The notes under the pieces are model-generated. The model did no database searches and had not been told where the DNA came from. It saw only the letters and a program-made list of their open reading frames with translations. The translations under genes were made by a program, and so were the position numbers. A stretch of DNA of 53,716 nucleotides from a virus. Positions 1 to 6,574 of this stretch are shown piece after piece. The DNA is taken from positions 1 through 53,716 of IMG/VR virus record IMGVR_UViG_3300050821_002543, one strand, 5' to 3'. Numbering within the stretch: the stretch's first letter is position 1; the number at the start of each line of letters is the position of its first letter.

Positions 1-1095
1 GCTCAGGCAGAGCATCTCGCGGGAACTGAAGGTGAGTTCAATCCGAGGGGCTTTGGTGGTTGGCGTTCCTCAGTTCAGGCTGCCCTGGGCTCGGGTTCTC
101 GCATGTTTGACAAGTCAGGTCAGATCAATGCGAACGACAATCGTGATGCTCTTACTCAGATCGCACACCTTCTGCAGAACGTGACGAAGACCGCCGGAGC
201 GCGTGAATTCTTCCGTACTGCAGAATCCACTATGGACAAGCAGGCACGCATGCAGGTTCTTGCTGCGGCGATGCAGGACCCAACCGGCGAAGGCTTTGCT
301 ATCGTTGGACAGGAACTGCTTCTTCCAATCAAGGACATCGTCGACTATGAAGGCTGGGCCCGCAAGGTCTACCGCACTAGGCCACTAGCACAGGGTGAAC
401 TCTTCCGCATTGCGAAAGACGTCCGTGCTTCGGCTTGGGTCGTTGGACAAGATGGTCAGTCCCTCGAGTCGCGCCTCTACGGCAAGTACATCCAACCGAG
501 CGAGTTCAAGGTCACTTCGTTTCCCACCGTGGATATCGAAGAGATCTATCAGATGAACTACGATGTTCTGGATCGCGCCCAGGACACGGCCAGGCAGGAA
601 ATCGAGCTGAACGAGGACAAGCGTGGTCTGGCTCTTCTCGATCGTGCTGCTCAGACTGTGAACAGTGTTACGCTGTTTGCAACTCTTGGAATCGCAGCGT
701 TTGAAGACGTTCGGTTCCAGGTTGAGCAACACCGTCTGATCGTGGAGAAGTTCCTTATCGCCCGTGCTGAACTGTCCGACATCGTTAAGACGATGTCTAC
801 GGCAGTCGACCCGGTCACCGAAAGGGAGCTGATCCTCGCAGGTTACATCGGGAACGTCCTGAATGCGCAGATCATTACGACCGCAGGTACTGGTGTTGAA
901 GAAGTCGTTATTGCTGGATCGTTCTATGCAGTGACGGGTTCTGAGTACTTGGGCGAAATGGGAATCCGTATCGAGCTCTTCTCCGAGCCCTTCAACAAGT
1001 ACGCTCAGGCAGAACTTGTTAAAGGTTGGGCTTTTGGGGAACTCATAGGGTTCGGTATACCAAATGCTAGAAGTGTTGCTAAGGGTCAGAAATAA
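1..1095 (+). CDS. Major capsid protein, HK97-fold type, 5'-truncated by window edge
   Basis: The reading frame is open from base 1, so the gene begins outside the window; the ATG at 103 is internal, with at least 34 more codons in frame before it. The visible 364 residues look like an HK97-fold major capsid protein of a large phage: a hydrophobic segment around IVGQELLLPIKDIVDYEG, an E-loop-like stretch with RIAKDVRASAWVVGQDG, and a C-terminal P/A-domain part (AGYIGNVLNAQI, then GSEYLGEMGIRIELFS). It would build the icosahedral shell. Its place ahead of the neck and tail genes fits standard phage order. A long non-coding stretch follows. The family call rests on motifs and position; the protease-cleaved N-terminal delta domain, if present, is not visible. 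Confidence 0.85.
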   Translation, partial: AQAEHLAGTEGEFNPRGFGGWRSSVQAALGSGSRMFDKSGQINANDNRDALTQIAHLLQNVTKTAGAREFFRTAESTMDKQARMQVLAAAMQDPTGEGFAIVGQELLLPIKDIVDYEGWARKVYRTRPLAQGELFRIAKDVRASAWVVGQDGQSLESRLYGKYIQPSEFKVTSFPTVDIEEIYQMNYDVLDRAQDTARQEIELNEDKRGLALLDRAAQTVNSVTLFATLGIAAFEDVRFQVEQHRLIVEKFLIARAELSDIVKTMSTAVDPVTERELILAGYIGNVLNAQIITTAGTGVEEVVIAGSFYAVTGSEYLGEMGIRIELFSEPFNKYAQAELVKGWAFGELIGFGIPNARSVAKGQK

Positions 1096-1141
1096 CTGAG
1101 TTCTTTCACTTAGTTCACAGTTTCTCGACTCTTTAGATGAA

Positions 1142-1208
1142 GGGTTGAGTGTTTACAACCGAAGCTCTCTGGTATAATTAGAGAGATAGGAAAGTGAACA
1201 CTCAACTC
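1142..1208 (+). repeat. Nested inverted repeat downstream of the capsid gene
   Basis: Outer arms of 15 nt (1142-1156 and 1194-1208, 13 of 15 paired, core TTGAGTGTT/AACACTCAA) enclose an inner perfect 6-bp stem (CTCTCT 1165-1170, AGAGAG 1180-1185) whose loop contains TATAAT. As RNA it would fold into one long hairpin directly after the capsid gene. There is no T-run, so it is not an ordinary intrinsic terminator; mRNA-end stabilisation, RNase processing or a protein-binding site are possible. Confidence 0.6.
1152..1178 (+). promoter_or_regulatory. Possible sigma70-like promoter inside the inverted repeat
   Basis: TTTACA (1152-1157) and a consensus TATAAT (1173-1178) are separated by 15 bp, shorter than the usual 17. 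It would drive the short ORF at 1233 and perhaps the tRNA. Since the box lies in the loop of an inverted repeat it could instead be a chance match. Confidence 0.3.
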
Positions 1209-1232
1209 TCTCATCACGTTTAGGAGTCGAAT

Positions 1233-1304
1233 ATGCCGTGGCCCAAAGGTAAACCGTATCCCGAGTTTGCGAAAGCCAAGATTCGAACTAGTCTCTCAGG
1301 TTAA
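1233..1304 (+). CDS. 23-residue NUMOD3-like mini-protein
   Basis: ATG at 1233 follows a good ribosome binding site (AGGAG, 1222-1226). The peptide begins MPWPKGKPYPEFAKAKI and ends SLSG. The pattern KGKP-x-aromatic-x(4)-AKI-x(2)-SL-x-G resembles a single NUMOD3 unit, the DNA-binding motif repeated in phage GIY-YIG and HNH homing endonucleases, including the one at 53002 in this window. It may be a relict of a decayed homing endonuclease or a real micro-protein. It stands alone between the capsid gene and the first promoter-like element. Confidence 0.45.
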   Translation: MPWPKGKPYPEFAKAKIRTSLSG

Positions 1305-1320
1305 CCATTCCTCCTTTCTA

Positions 1321-1370
1321 AACCAAAGGCTAACCGAGGTACAGAGTGTTTAGCTATCTAGTATGCTGTG
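1321..1370 (+). promoter_or_regulatory. Compound phage promoter-like element, copy 1
   Basis: Two AACC boxes (AACCAAAG 1321-1328, AACCGAGG 1332-1339) are 11 bp apart, followed after 14 bp by CTATCT (1354-1359). The spacing is identical to the copies at 2610 and 20604. It would transcribe the tRNA and the gene at 1643. The boxes overlap where a -35 element would lie, suggesting an activator site. Confidence 0.6.
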
Positions 1371-1441
1371 AAAACAATGCCTTAAGCTAATTTTGGCTGC
1401 TGAAGTGACTACCTTAGAGAAGGAACGAATACGCTCCTATC

Positions 1442-1518
1442 GGAGCCCTAATTCAATTGGTCAGAAACCAGCTCTCATAAAGCTGCACGTCTCGGTTCGA
1501 ATCCGAGGAGCTCCACCA
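1442..1518 (+). tRNA. tRNA with anticodon CAT (elongator Met or Ile2), CCA encoded
   Basis: A full cloverleaf of 77 nt can be drawn: acceptor GGAGCCC/GAGCTCC with one C-A mismatch, D arm with a GG in the loop, anticodon stem CAGCT/AGCTG around loop CTCATAA, variable region CACGT, T arm CTCGG-TTCGAAT-CCGAG, discriminator A and encoded CCA. Anticodon CAT is at 34-36. The anticodon stem lacks the three G-C pairs of an initiator and the acceptor starts G-C, so it is an elongator Met tRNA or an Ile2 tRNA needing lysidine; sequence alone does not decide. Confidence 0.92.
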
Positions 1519-1581
1519 AGTCGACAAAGACTTTCGACTGGACTTCCATCATAATCAGAATTGTGAATTAGTTTCTCCAAC

Positions 1582-1606
1582 CTCTAGAGGAATGGTTCCT
1601 CTAGGG
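1582..1606 (+). promoter_or_regulatory. Strong hairpin in leader of the 1643 gene
   Basis: CTAGAGGAA (1584-1592) pairs perfectly with TTCCTCTAG (1596-1604) around a TGG loop, extendable by T-G and C-G to 11 bp. No T-run follows. It lies between the tRNA and the next gene, so it may be a processing signal or a translational control structure. Confidence 0.55.
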
Positions 1607-1621
1607 AGGTGGGATCAATCC

Positions 1622-1637
1622 TAGACCGTAAGGTCTA
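1622..1637 (+). promoter_or_regulatory. GNRA-loop hairpin covering the ribosome binding site
   Basis: TAGACC (1622-1627) pairs with GGTCTA (1632-1637) around GTAA, a GNRA-type tetraloop. The only Shine-Dalgarno-like bases (AAGG) for the ATG at 1643 lie in this loop and stem, so translation could be tuned by the hairpin. The internal ATG at 1811 has a better site (GGAGAAG). Confidence 0.45.
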
Positions 1638-1642
1638 AACCG

Positions 1643-2548
1643 ATGTCTGGTGAAGTTCAGGTTCAAGACTCAAATGGTAAACTGCTCACACCAAGTAATC
1701 CAGCAAGAGCTAGGATATTGGTTCGTGAGCACGGAGCCATCTGGGTTACGAACGACCCACCAACAATAAGATTGACACGATCAGTCACCACATCGGAACG
1801 GAGAAGTAATATGTCGGTTAAGACGATTGTGAATTGGACTGAGTTCTTCCGTGAAGAGAAGGACATCTTTGTACAGAATGTGGCTAACGCTCAGATCTCG
1901 CTTTCATTCGAGACTTCGCCAGGTCACACCCAAGGGTTTCTAGTTCCTCATACTAGGGATCCATTCAACCTGACTCAACACATTCCGTTTGACGCTATCA
2001 AAAAGAGCGCTGACTTTCGTCGGATGCTTAATAGGCGTCCTCCTGCTCTCTTGATTCTCGAAGAGAACGAGTATCGAGAGTACTACACTCGTAAGGCTGG
2101 TCCTGGTTCGTCTCCTGAGCAGGCTATGGATGCTGCAGAGATGCGCCGACAAGCCATTCAGAACAAGACCGCGATTAGAGATGTTCCAAAGCCAGAGCCT
2201 ATTCATACTGTAACACAGGATGGGAAGCGACTAGGTGAACACAAGGTTGTCACTTCGAATACTCAGGGCTCTGAGGACGAAGTGATTCATCCGAAGGTTC
2301 TGCATCTTTGTCATCAGGTGAATAACAACGCTATCCCTGATGACAACCAGAAGATGAAGGCAATGGATCTTTTGGAAAATCTCCAAACTCTCGAAGCTGA
2401 GTTGAAACTCGATGATTTCGAGTATATCCGTGCTCATGGGTATTGGAAAACTGTGAAAAACTGGGCAAAGCAGAAGACCGCAGCTATCGCCTCTGAGGAT
2501 GGAGAAGGTGCTGACGATCTTACCGAAAGCGCATCCGCTCCCGCGTGA
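1643..2548 (+). CDS. Virion-region protein with N-terminal PLMP/RRXRR-like motif
   Basis: A 301-residue protein. Residues about 5-48 (VQVQDSNGKLLTP, then ARARILVREHGAIWV and PPTIRL) follow the pattern known as the RRXRR or PLMP domain of IscB-like and some HNH proteins: D-x(2)-GK-PLMP, ARAR-x-LL, then PFTI-x-L. Here LLTP replaces PLMP and no HNH or RuvC nuclease region follows. The rest (WTEFFREEKD onward) is an unrecognised phage protein with an acidic tail. An alternative ATG at 1811 (residue 57) has a stronger ribosome site and would omit the motif; a shorter second product is possible. The family match makes 1643 the preferred start. Function unknown; the capsid-proximal position suggests a head role. 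Confidence 0.75.
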   Translation: MSGEVQVQDSNGKLLTPSNPARARILVREHGAIWVTNDPPTIRLTRSVTTSERRSNMSVKTIVNWTEFFREEKDIFVQNVANAQISLSFETSPGHTQGFLVPHTRDPFNLTQHIPFDAIKKSADFRRMLNRRPPALLILEENEYREYYTRKAGPGSSPEQAMDAAEMRRQAIQNKTAIRDVPKPEPIHTVTQDGKRLGEHKVVTSNTQGSEDEVIHPKVLHLCHQVNNNAIPDDNQKMKAMDLLENLQTLEAELKLDDFEYIRAHGYWKTVKNWAKQKTAAIASEDGEGADDLTESASAPA

Positions 2549-2560
2549 TTCGGTTTGATA

Positions 2561-2599
2561 ATGGCGTCTGGGAGCTTTCTTCTCTCAGACGCCATTTTT
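2561..2599 (+). terminator. Intrinsic terminator
   Basis: ATGGCGTCTGGGAG (from 2561) pairs with CTCTCAGACGCCAT with a single wobble, followed by TTTTT. It closes the transcription unit of the 1643 gene, and the next promoter-like element begins 11 bp later. Confidence 0.92.
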
Positions 2600-2609
2600 G
2601 TGTTTGATA

Positions 2610-2660
2610 AACCAAGGGCTAACCAAGGTTCGGGAGTGCTAGTATACTAGATAGCTAGGG
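2610..2660 (+). promoter_or_regulatory. Compound phage promoter-like element, copy 2
   Basis: Boxes AACCAAGG at 2610-2617 and 2621-2628 are exact repeats 11 bp apart; 14 bp later comes TATACT (2643-2648) inside the perfect 12-bp palindrome CTAGTATACTAG (2639-2650), then ATAGCTA. This is the cleanest copy. It lies between a terminator and the gene at 2679, the expected place for a promoter. Confidence 0.7.
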
Positions 2661-2678
2661 ATTACTGGGAGAGAACGT

Positions 2679-3212
2679 ATGTTTATCGTAGAACGCCGGT
2701 ATTTGCTTCAGATGACAGCTACCACAGATGGTGGTGACGTTATCCTAGTTCCCTGGACATCTGAGGAGCCAGTTCAGAACCTCTCCTGCTGGATCTACTC
2801 TCCTGATCAGGGATCTGAATGTCCTCAACAGGGAGGATTAGCTACTGGTACTACTCCAACCAATCTTGGTGGAGGTAATGCCCAGATCTTTAGAGGGGGA
2901 GTAGGACTTGGTACAGCAACCACTTTCCCATCCGCTCCGAGTCTCTGTCTACCTGCTGATATCATTACAGTAGGTTCAGATACGACGTTTGAGACATTGG
3001 AACCTCAGACATCGGAGAGTGGGGGAACTCTAGGTAGACTACAAGGAATCTACTCGTACAATGGTACGAAGTTGGTTTATGACAATAGTAGTCAAGCGTT
3101 CAAGACTACTAGAATTGCTCCATTCAGCACTTACGTCAAAGTGGTGAACTTGGATTCAACACCTAAGAGTGTAATTGTTCACTGGATTGGTCTTGCGTGG
3201 CGGAACACCTAG
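2679..3212 (+). CDS. Probable virion-associated protein, unknown
   Basis: 177 residues, first gene after promoter copy 2, preceded by GGGAGAG. The sequence is Gly/Thr/Ser-rich and mostly beta-like, without a signal peptide, and ends in hydrophobic-aromatic strands (STYVKVVNLD, VIVHWIGLAW). I recognise no family. Position at the head of a long unit of structural genes suggests a head decoration or accessory protein. Confidence 0.7.
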   Translation: MFIVERRYLLQMTATTDGGDVILVPWTSEEPVQNLSCWIYSPDQGSECPQQGGLATGTTPTNLGGGNAQIFRGGVGLGTATTFPSAPSLCLPADIITVGSDTTFETLEPQTSESGGTLGRLQGIYSYNGTKLVYDNSSQAFKTTRIAPFSTYVKVVNLDSTPKSVIVHWIGLAWRNT

Positions 3213-3220
3213 GAGTAGAC

Positions 3221-3664
3221 ATGAAATTCATCAAGCGTTTCGTTTTTAGTTCCATGATGATGTTCTGCATTTTCATGAGTCTTTCGGCTTTTGCTCAGAA
3301 CATTGTTCCGTCTCAGGCTCCTACTAGCCTAAATCCAACTGCAGTTGTAGCAGTTCTAGCTACCCTGGTTGGTGTTATCAATGCTCTGGTTCAAAACGGT
3401 AAGCTTTTCAATACTTGGGCAGTTGGTGCTCAGTATATGCCAGTCATTACTCTTGTGGGGACGTTTCTGGGTGGGGTTGTGTCCTATTTGAAGCAGCAGG
3501 ATACTCTGGTATTCAATTCTTCAACAATTCTCTACGCTTTTCTTCAGGGAATTTTGATGCTCGTGGTACCAATTGTTCCATCGGCTGTTGCTATGAAAAT
3601 GGGCGGGGTTATGAACAAGAAGCATCTTACTACTCTCAACCCAACGGCAGAAACCTCGAAATAA
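3221..3664 (+). CDS. Multi-pass membrane protein with signal peptide; holin-like candidate
   Basis: The start at 3221 is chosen because AGGAG (3211-3215) precedes it; an upstream in-frame codon at 3197 lacks such a site and would hide the signal. The 147-residue product begins MKFIKRFVF, followed by a hydrophobic core ending SLSAFAQ, a typical Sec signal with an A-x-A cleavage site. Three more hydrophobic segments follow (NPTAVVAVLATLVGVINAL, MPVITLVGTFLGGVVSYL, and one near YAFLQGILMLVVPIV), then a short charged tail. Size, topology and the membrane-anchored neighbour at 3685 suggest a lysis role (holin or antiholin), but no known holin family is recognised and no endolysin is adjacent. Confidence 0.7.
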   Translation: MKFIKRFVFSSMMMFCIFMSLSAFAQNIVPSQAPTSLNPTAVVAVLATLVGVINALVQNGKLFNTWAVGAQYMPVITLVGTFLGGVVSYLKQQDTLVFNSSTILYAFLQGILMLVVPIVPSAVAMKMGGVMNKKHLTTLNPTAETSK

Positions 3665-3684
3665 TCCCTAACTAGAGGAGTCTC

Positions 3685-4209
3685 GTGAGCGCTGAACTTG
3701 CAGCCCTTTTGGTATCAATAGCTGGTTTTGTGGCTGTCACAGCAATCGGCATTATCGGTTATTTTCTCAAACGTACAGTTGATTCAAACGACACTAGAAT
3801 CAAAGCCCTAGAGGATAGTCAAACCGAGGATCTCAAGGAATTTCAAAAGAAGATCGATCGGATCAGATCAGATTTCGAAGGAAAGATCGAGAGGTTTCAA
3901 GAGCGAATTGGTGCAAAGTTCGACAAGGCTACCGAGGATTACTCCAGAACCAGATCTGCTTCATATCACGACATCGACTCAGGAGACGAAAAGCTTCGCC
4001 AAGATCTATCCAACTTTAGGGATCGGATAGAATCTAAGATTAGCTCTTTGGAGCGTGAGTTTCTTGAGTTTAAGGGTAATATGAAGGCTTCTTTCGTTTC
4101 TCGTGAGGATTTCATCCGAGAGAGTACCTTACTCGAGACTCGTATTGTAGCAACCCGTAGAACCCTTGAAGGACTTGATGAGGTTCTGAAAGGGTATGTG
4201 GAGAGATAA
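3685..4209 (+). CDS. Membrane-anchored coiled-coil protein
   Basis: 174 residues starting at GTG after GAGGAG. Residues about 5-28 form one hydrophobic helix (LAALLVSIAGFVAVTAIGII); the rest is a highly charged alpha-helical region with coiled-coil heptads (LEDSQTEDLKEFQKKI, ERFQERIGAKFDKA, later LEREFLEFKGNMKASF). This is an N-in anchored rod facing one side of the inner membrane. With the preceding membrane protein it could form a lysis or membrane-remodelling pair; a spanin-like or superinfection-exclusion role is equally possible. Its stop overlaps the next start. Confidence 0.75.
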   Translation: MSAELAALLVSIAGFVAVTAIGIIGYFLKRTVDSNDTRIKALEDSQTEDLKEFQKKIDRIRSDFEGKIERFQERIGAKFDKATEDYSRTRSASYHDIDSGDEKLRQDLSNFRDRIESKISSLEREFLEFKGNMKASFVSREDFIRESTLLETRIVATRRTLEGLDEVLKGYVER

Positions 4210-4499
4210 TGGTTATGGCCGTAATTGTTTCGGGGAAGGAATGCGCAAATTGCGAACATTACATACCAAGCAAGGTGGATCGCCATGTAGGTGTTTGCGA
4301 AAAATCTAGAACAGTTATTTCAGCAAAATCGACTTGTACTTCTTTCACATCCAAGGTCCGACTAAAACTTGTCCCACCACCAGAAGTGAAAGATGATTTT
4401 GATCCTAGTCATCCTTATCAAAGAGAGTTAGATCTTTGGGATGAAGTAGACGAGGTAGTTCAACGTATCTCGAGGAAACTGAAAAACCTTCATGGCTAA
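4209..4499 (+). CDS. Small four-cysteine zinc-ribbon-like protein
   Basis: 96 residues, beginning one base inside the previous stop codon, with GGAGA just upstream; a second ATG lies two codons in. Four cysteines in the N-terminal half (CANC, then GVC and STC, with HY and SF around) make a C-x2-C-x(n)-C-x(n)-C pattern common in small phage zinc-binding proteins. The C-terminal part is charged and helical. Function unknown. It overlaps the start of the next gene by 8 nt, showing translational coupling. Confidence 0.72.
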   Translation: MVMAVIVSGKECANCEHYIPSKVDRHVGVCEKSRTVISAKSTCTSFTSKVRLKLVPPPEVKDDFDPSHPYQRELDLWDEVDEVVQRISRKLKNLHG

Positions 4500-5622
4500 A
4501 TGGAGATCACTACCTGTTGCGAGTACTACCCAGCAAGGGGTAGTACAGGCTGGCCACGGCATCCAAGTGCCTTCTACGGGGACCTTTGCACAAGCTGTAG
4601 CTACTGCCCAACTTTGGGTTGATCCTAATGGTAATGACACTACTGGGGATGGGTCTTTTGGGAATCCCTGGTTAACTTTATCTCACACGTTTACATACAT
4701 TGTAGCCAACCCACTTTCGAATGGTTACATTGTCCATCTACCACCTGGGAGTTGGGAAGAGGCTGTTCCATTACCACCTAGTGGTACAGTACTGAAAGGT
4801 AGTGACGTTGCTCAATCGTCTCTCGCAGGGGTCTCTGATGTACCTCTCGTGTGGACTCAATCCGTAGGTGATGTTCGAGCTTTGACGTTTCGAGACCTTG
4901 TTTTGTCCGCAGATATTACAGGTGGAAATGCAAGTGGCTCGTCTCTTGCTCTAACCTTCCAGAGGTGTTCTCTCAGTACTTCGGAATTAACGAATGTTGG
5001 TTCTGTACTAATTGATGATTGTAACCCACTTCCAACTTTCACCAATTGTGGTTCAGTTACGATCCAGAACTGTGCTGGTTATGCCGCAGGTCTAAATCTC
5101 GCCTATGACCCACTAACTGCTACCAATGGTTCTTTCTCTCCAGGTCTCCTACTCCTCGGTGGTCAGTGGGGTACAGTTAGTTACACTGTAACTGAATCGG
5201 GGGCTAACCTAGAGATCATTGGTGCTAGAGCCCAGAATGTACAGGGTACGGGGCCTGCTACAATTCAGTGTAGGAATACGCGAGTATTGGGTCAGCTGAA
5301 TGCAGGAGTAGGGTGTGTCATCGAATATGATATGCCTTCCGTAAACAACACTCCAACGTTTGCTGGATCTGGTTCTTTCAAGATGGCTGAGTACATCATC
5401 TTGAAGACTATTTCTCCTGGATTTACAGCTGGACCAGTTACAGTTCCGATACCTACCGATGCGTTTGGTGGTAACCTTACAGATGTTATTGGATCGTCTG
5501 ATCTTCCAGGAACGATTGTAACTTATGTGAGTAACACGACCACTACTCTAACCGTATTTGTTGACCCGGGGACGAGTCCTACCTCGTCCGCACTACACCT
5601 CGTTCTATTGGTGAAACCGTGA
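4492..5622 (+). CDS. Right-handed beta-helix (pectate-lyase-like) virion protein
   Basis: 376 residues. A signature WVDPNGNDTTGDGSFGNPW followed by LSHTFTYI matches the start of DUF1565/pectate-lyase-like parallel beta-helix domains seen in phage fibres and decoration proteins. Short strand-turn repeats follow, then a different C-terminal module (SGSFKMAEYIILKTISPGF) probably for trimer capping. Lying between capsid and tail genes, it may be a head fibre. Enzymatic activity cannot be claimed. It overlaps its neighbours at both ends. Confidence 0.72.
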   Translation: MAKWRSLPVASTTQQGVVQAGHGIQVPSTGTFAQAVATAQLWVDPNGNDTTGDGSFGNPWLTLSHTFTYIVANPLSNGYIVHLPPGSWEEAVPLPPSGTVLKGSDVAQSSLAGVSDVPLVWTQSVGDVRALTFRDLVLSADITGGNASGSSLALTFQRCSLSTSELTNVGSVLIDDCNPLPTFTNCGSVTIQNCAGYAAGLNLAYDPLTATNGSFSPGLLLLGGQWGTVSYTVTESGANLEIIGARAQNVQGTGPATIQCRNTRVLGQLNAGVGCVIEYDMPSVNNTPTFAGSGSFKMAEYIILKTISPGFTAGPVTVPIPTDAFGGNLTDVIGSSDLPGTIVTYVSNTTTTLTVFVDPGTSPTSSALHLVLLVKP

Positions 5623-6269
5623 GTTATACACTCGTTCCAGTTGGTTCAAACGTTCTTTTTCGGTTTCTATTGGTCAGTCAGATAGGAACGGGACTAACTG
5701 GACAGACTCCTGTAGTGGCGATTAAGCGTCGTGCAGATAGTATGTACTGGAATGGAACCGAATGGCAATCAGGGTATATCACCTTGTCCATGACCCAGGA
5801 AGATAGCGTTAATCTTCCCGGCTCTTATGTGTATGGGTTCAACCAAGCAACTGCGGATAGTAGTAACCCAAATGAGTACTTGGTCCGTTACATTAACGCA
5901 GCAGCTCTTCCCAATACTGCTCTAGACGAAGAACAGTGGTTGTTTTCAATCTTTGTTCAGTCGATTAGTCCATCGATTGATGTGGGTCATGCCATGAGTG
6001 ATGATGGTGAGACCTTTACAGCCATCACATGGATTGAAGTTGGAGGGCTACGAGTTACTGACTACACCACGATGTCTGCTCAGATCAAAGACGATCAGGG
6101 AAATGTAGTGCAGAATCTTGGTACAACGAGCTCTCAAACTGCCGATGGTGTCTTTACGTTCTCGTGTCCAGTTGCTGCGGTTTCTCGAAATACTCCTTAC
6201 ATTCTAGCGATACAGGCCATTATTGGAATTACGACTCAAAACTTCAATAAAGGGTTTGTTCGAGTTTGA
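5619..6269 (+). CDS. Beta-rich virion protein
   Basis: 216 residues from a GTG start nested in the previous stop (GTGA). Residues 1-115 contain a pattern common in phage structural proteins: GLTGQTPVVAIKR, a short YWNGTEWQSGY stretch, then LPGSYVYGFNQA and EYLVRYIN, an Ig-like fold of the kind found at the start of baseplate/fibre upper parts. A second beta domain follows (ITWIEVGGLRVTDY). Probably a decoration or fibre-attachment protein. Confidence 0.65.
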   Translation: MSYTLVPVGSNVLFRFLLVSQIGTGLTGQTPVVAIKRRADSMYWNGTEWQSGYITLSMTQEDSVNLPGSYVYGFNQATADSSNPNEYLVRYINAAALPNTALDEEQWLFSIFVQSISPSIDVGHAMSDDGETFTAITWIEVGGLRVTDYTTMSAQIKDDQGNVVQNLGTTSSQTADGVFTFSCPVAAVSRNTPYILAIQAIIGITTQNFNKGFVRV

Positions 6270-6294
6270 CGTAAGTCAATAGAAAACTTCGAAG

Positions 6295-6326
6295 CATACT
6301 AGTTAGCTAGAACGATTGGACCAAGG
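6295..6326 (+). promoter_or_regulatory. Rearranged promoter-like element, copy 3
   Basis: CATACTAGTTAGCTAG (6295-6310) closely resembles the TATACT-box half of the copy at 2643, but its single ACCAAGG box (6320-6326) lies downstream instead of upstream. It sits in a 98-bp gap before the gene at 6368. It may be a degenerate promoter or operator. Confidence 0.4.
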
Positions 6327-6367
6327 TTAGGCTCTGATTACATAGGAGTAATCCTAAGGTACAACCA

Positions 6368-6574
6368 ATGATCGTAAGTAGAACCAACTCTTGGACCGTA
6401 CTTCGTACAGTTCCGGCAAATTTCCAAATGATTGGTGACCTTAACGCCAGATACGTTCAGGCTAGGATTACTGCTCCTGATTCTGAGTGTGTTCCTCAGG
6501 TCATCTCTCCGCCTCATAAAGAGTGTGCTACTGCTCCAGACTGTTCTCCCGATAATCCAGTTAGGACGGTCTGA
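6368..6574 (+). CDS. Small unknown protein, coupled to the next gene
   Basis: 68 residues. Its TGA stop overlaps the ATG of the 401-residue gene in the order TGATG, the usual coupling of real genes here. The C-terminal half has four Cys with Pro (ECVPQV, ECATAPDCSP). No family recognised. Confidence 0.55.
   Translation: MIVSRTNSWTVLRTVPANFQMIGDLNARYVQARITAPDSECVPQVISPPHKECATAPDCSPDNPVRTV

Noticed and set aside
1519-1642. A second tRNA after tRNA(CAT)
   Set aside because: A T-arm-like GGGATCAATCC is present, but acceptor and anticodon stems cannot be completed.
1096-1642. Group I intron after the capsid gene
   Set aside because: Structured sequence is present but the conserved P, Q, R, S core elements and split exons are not seen.
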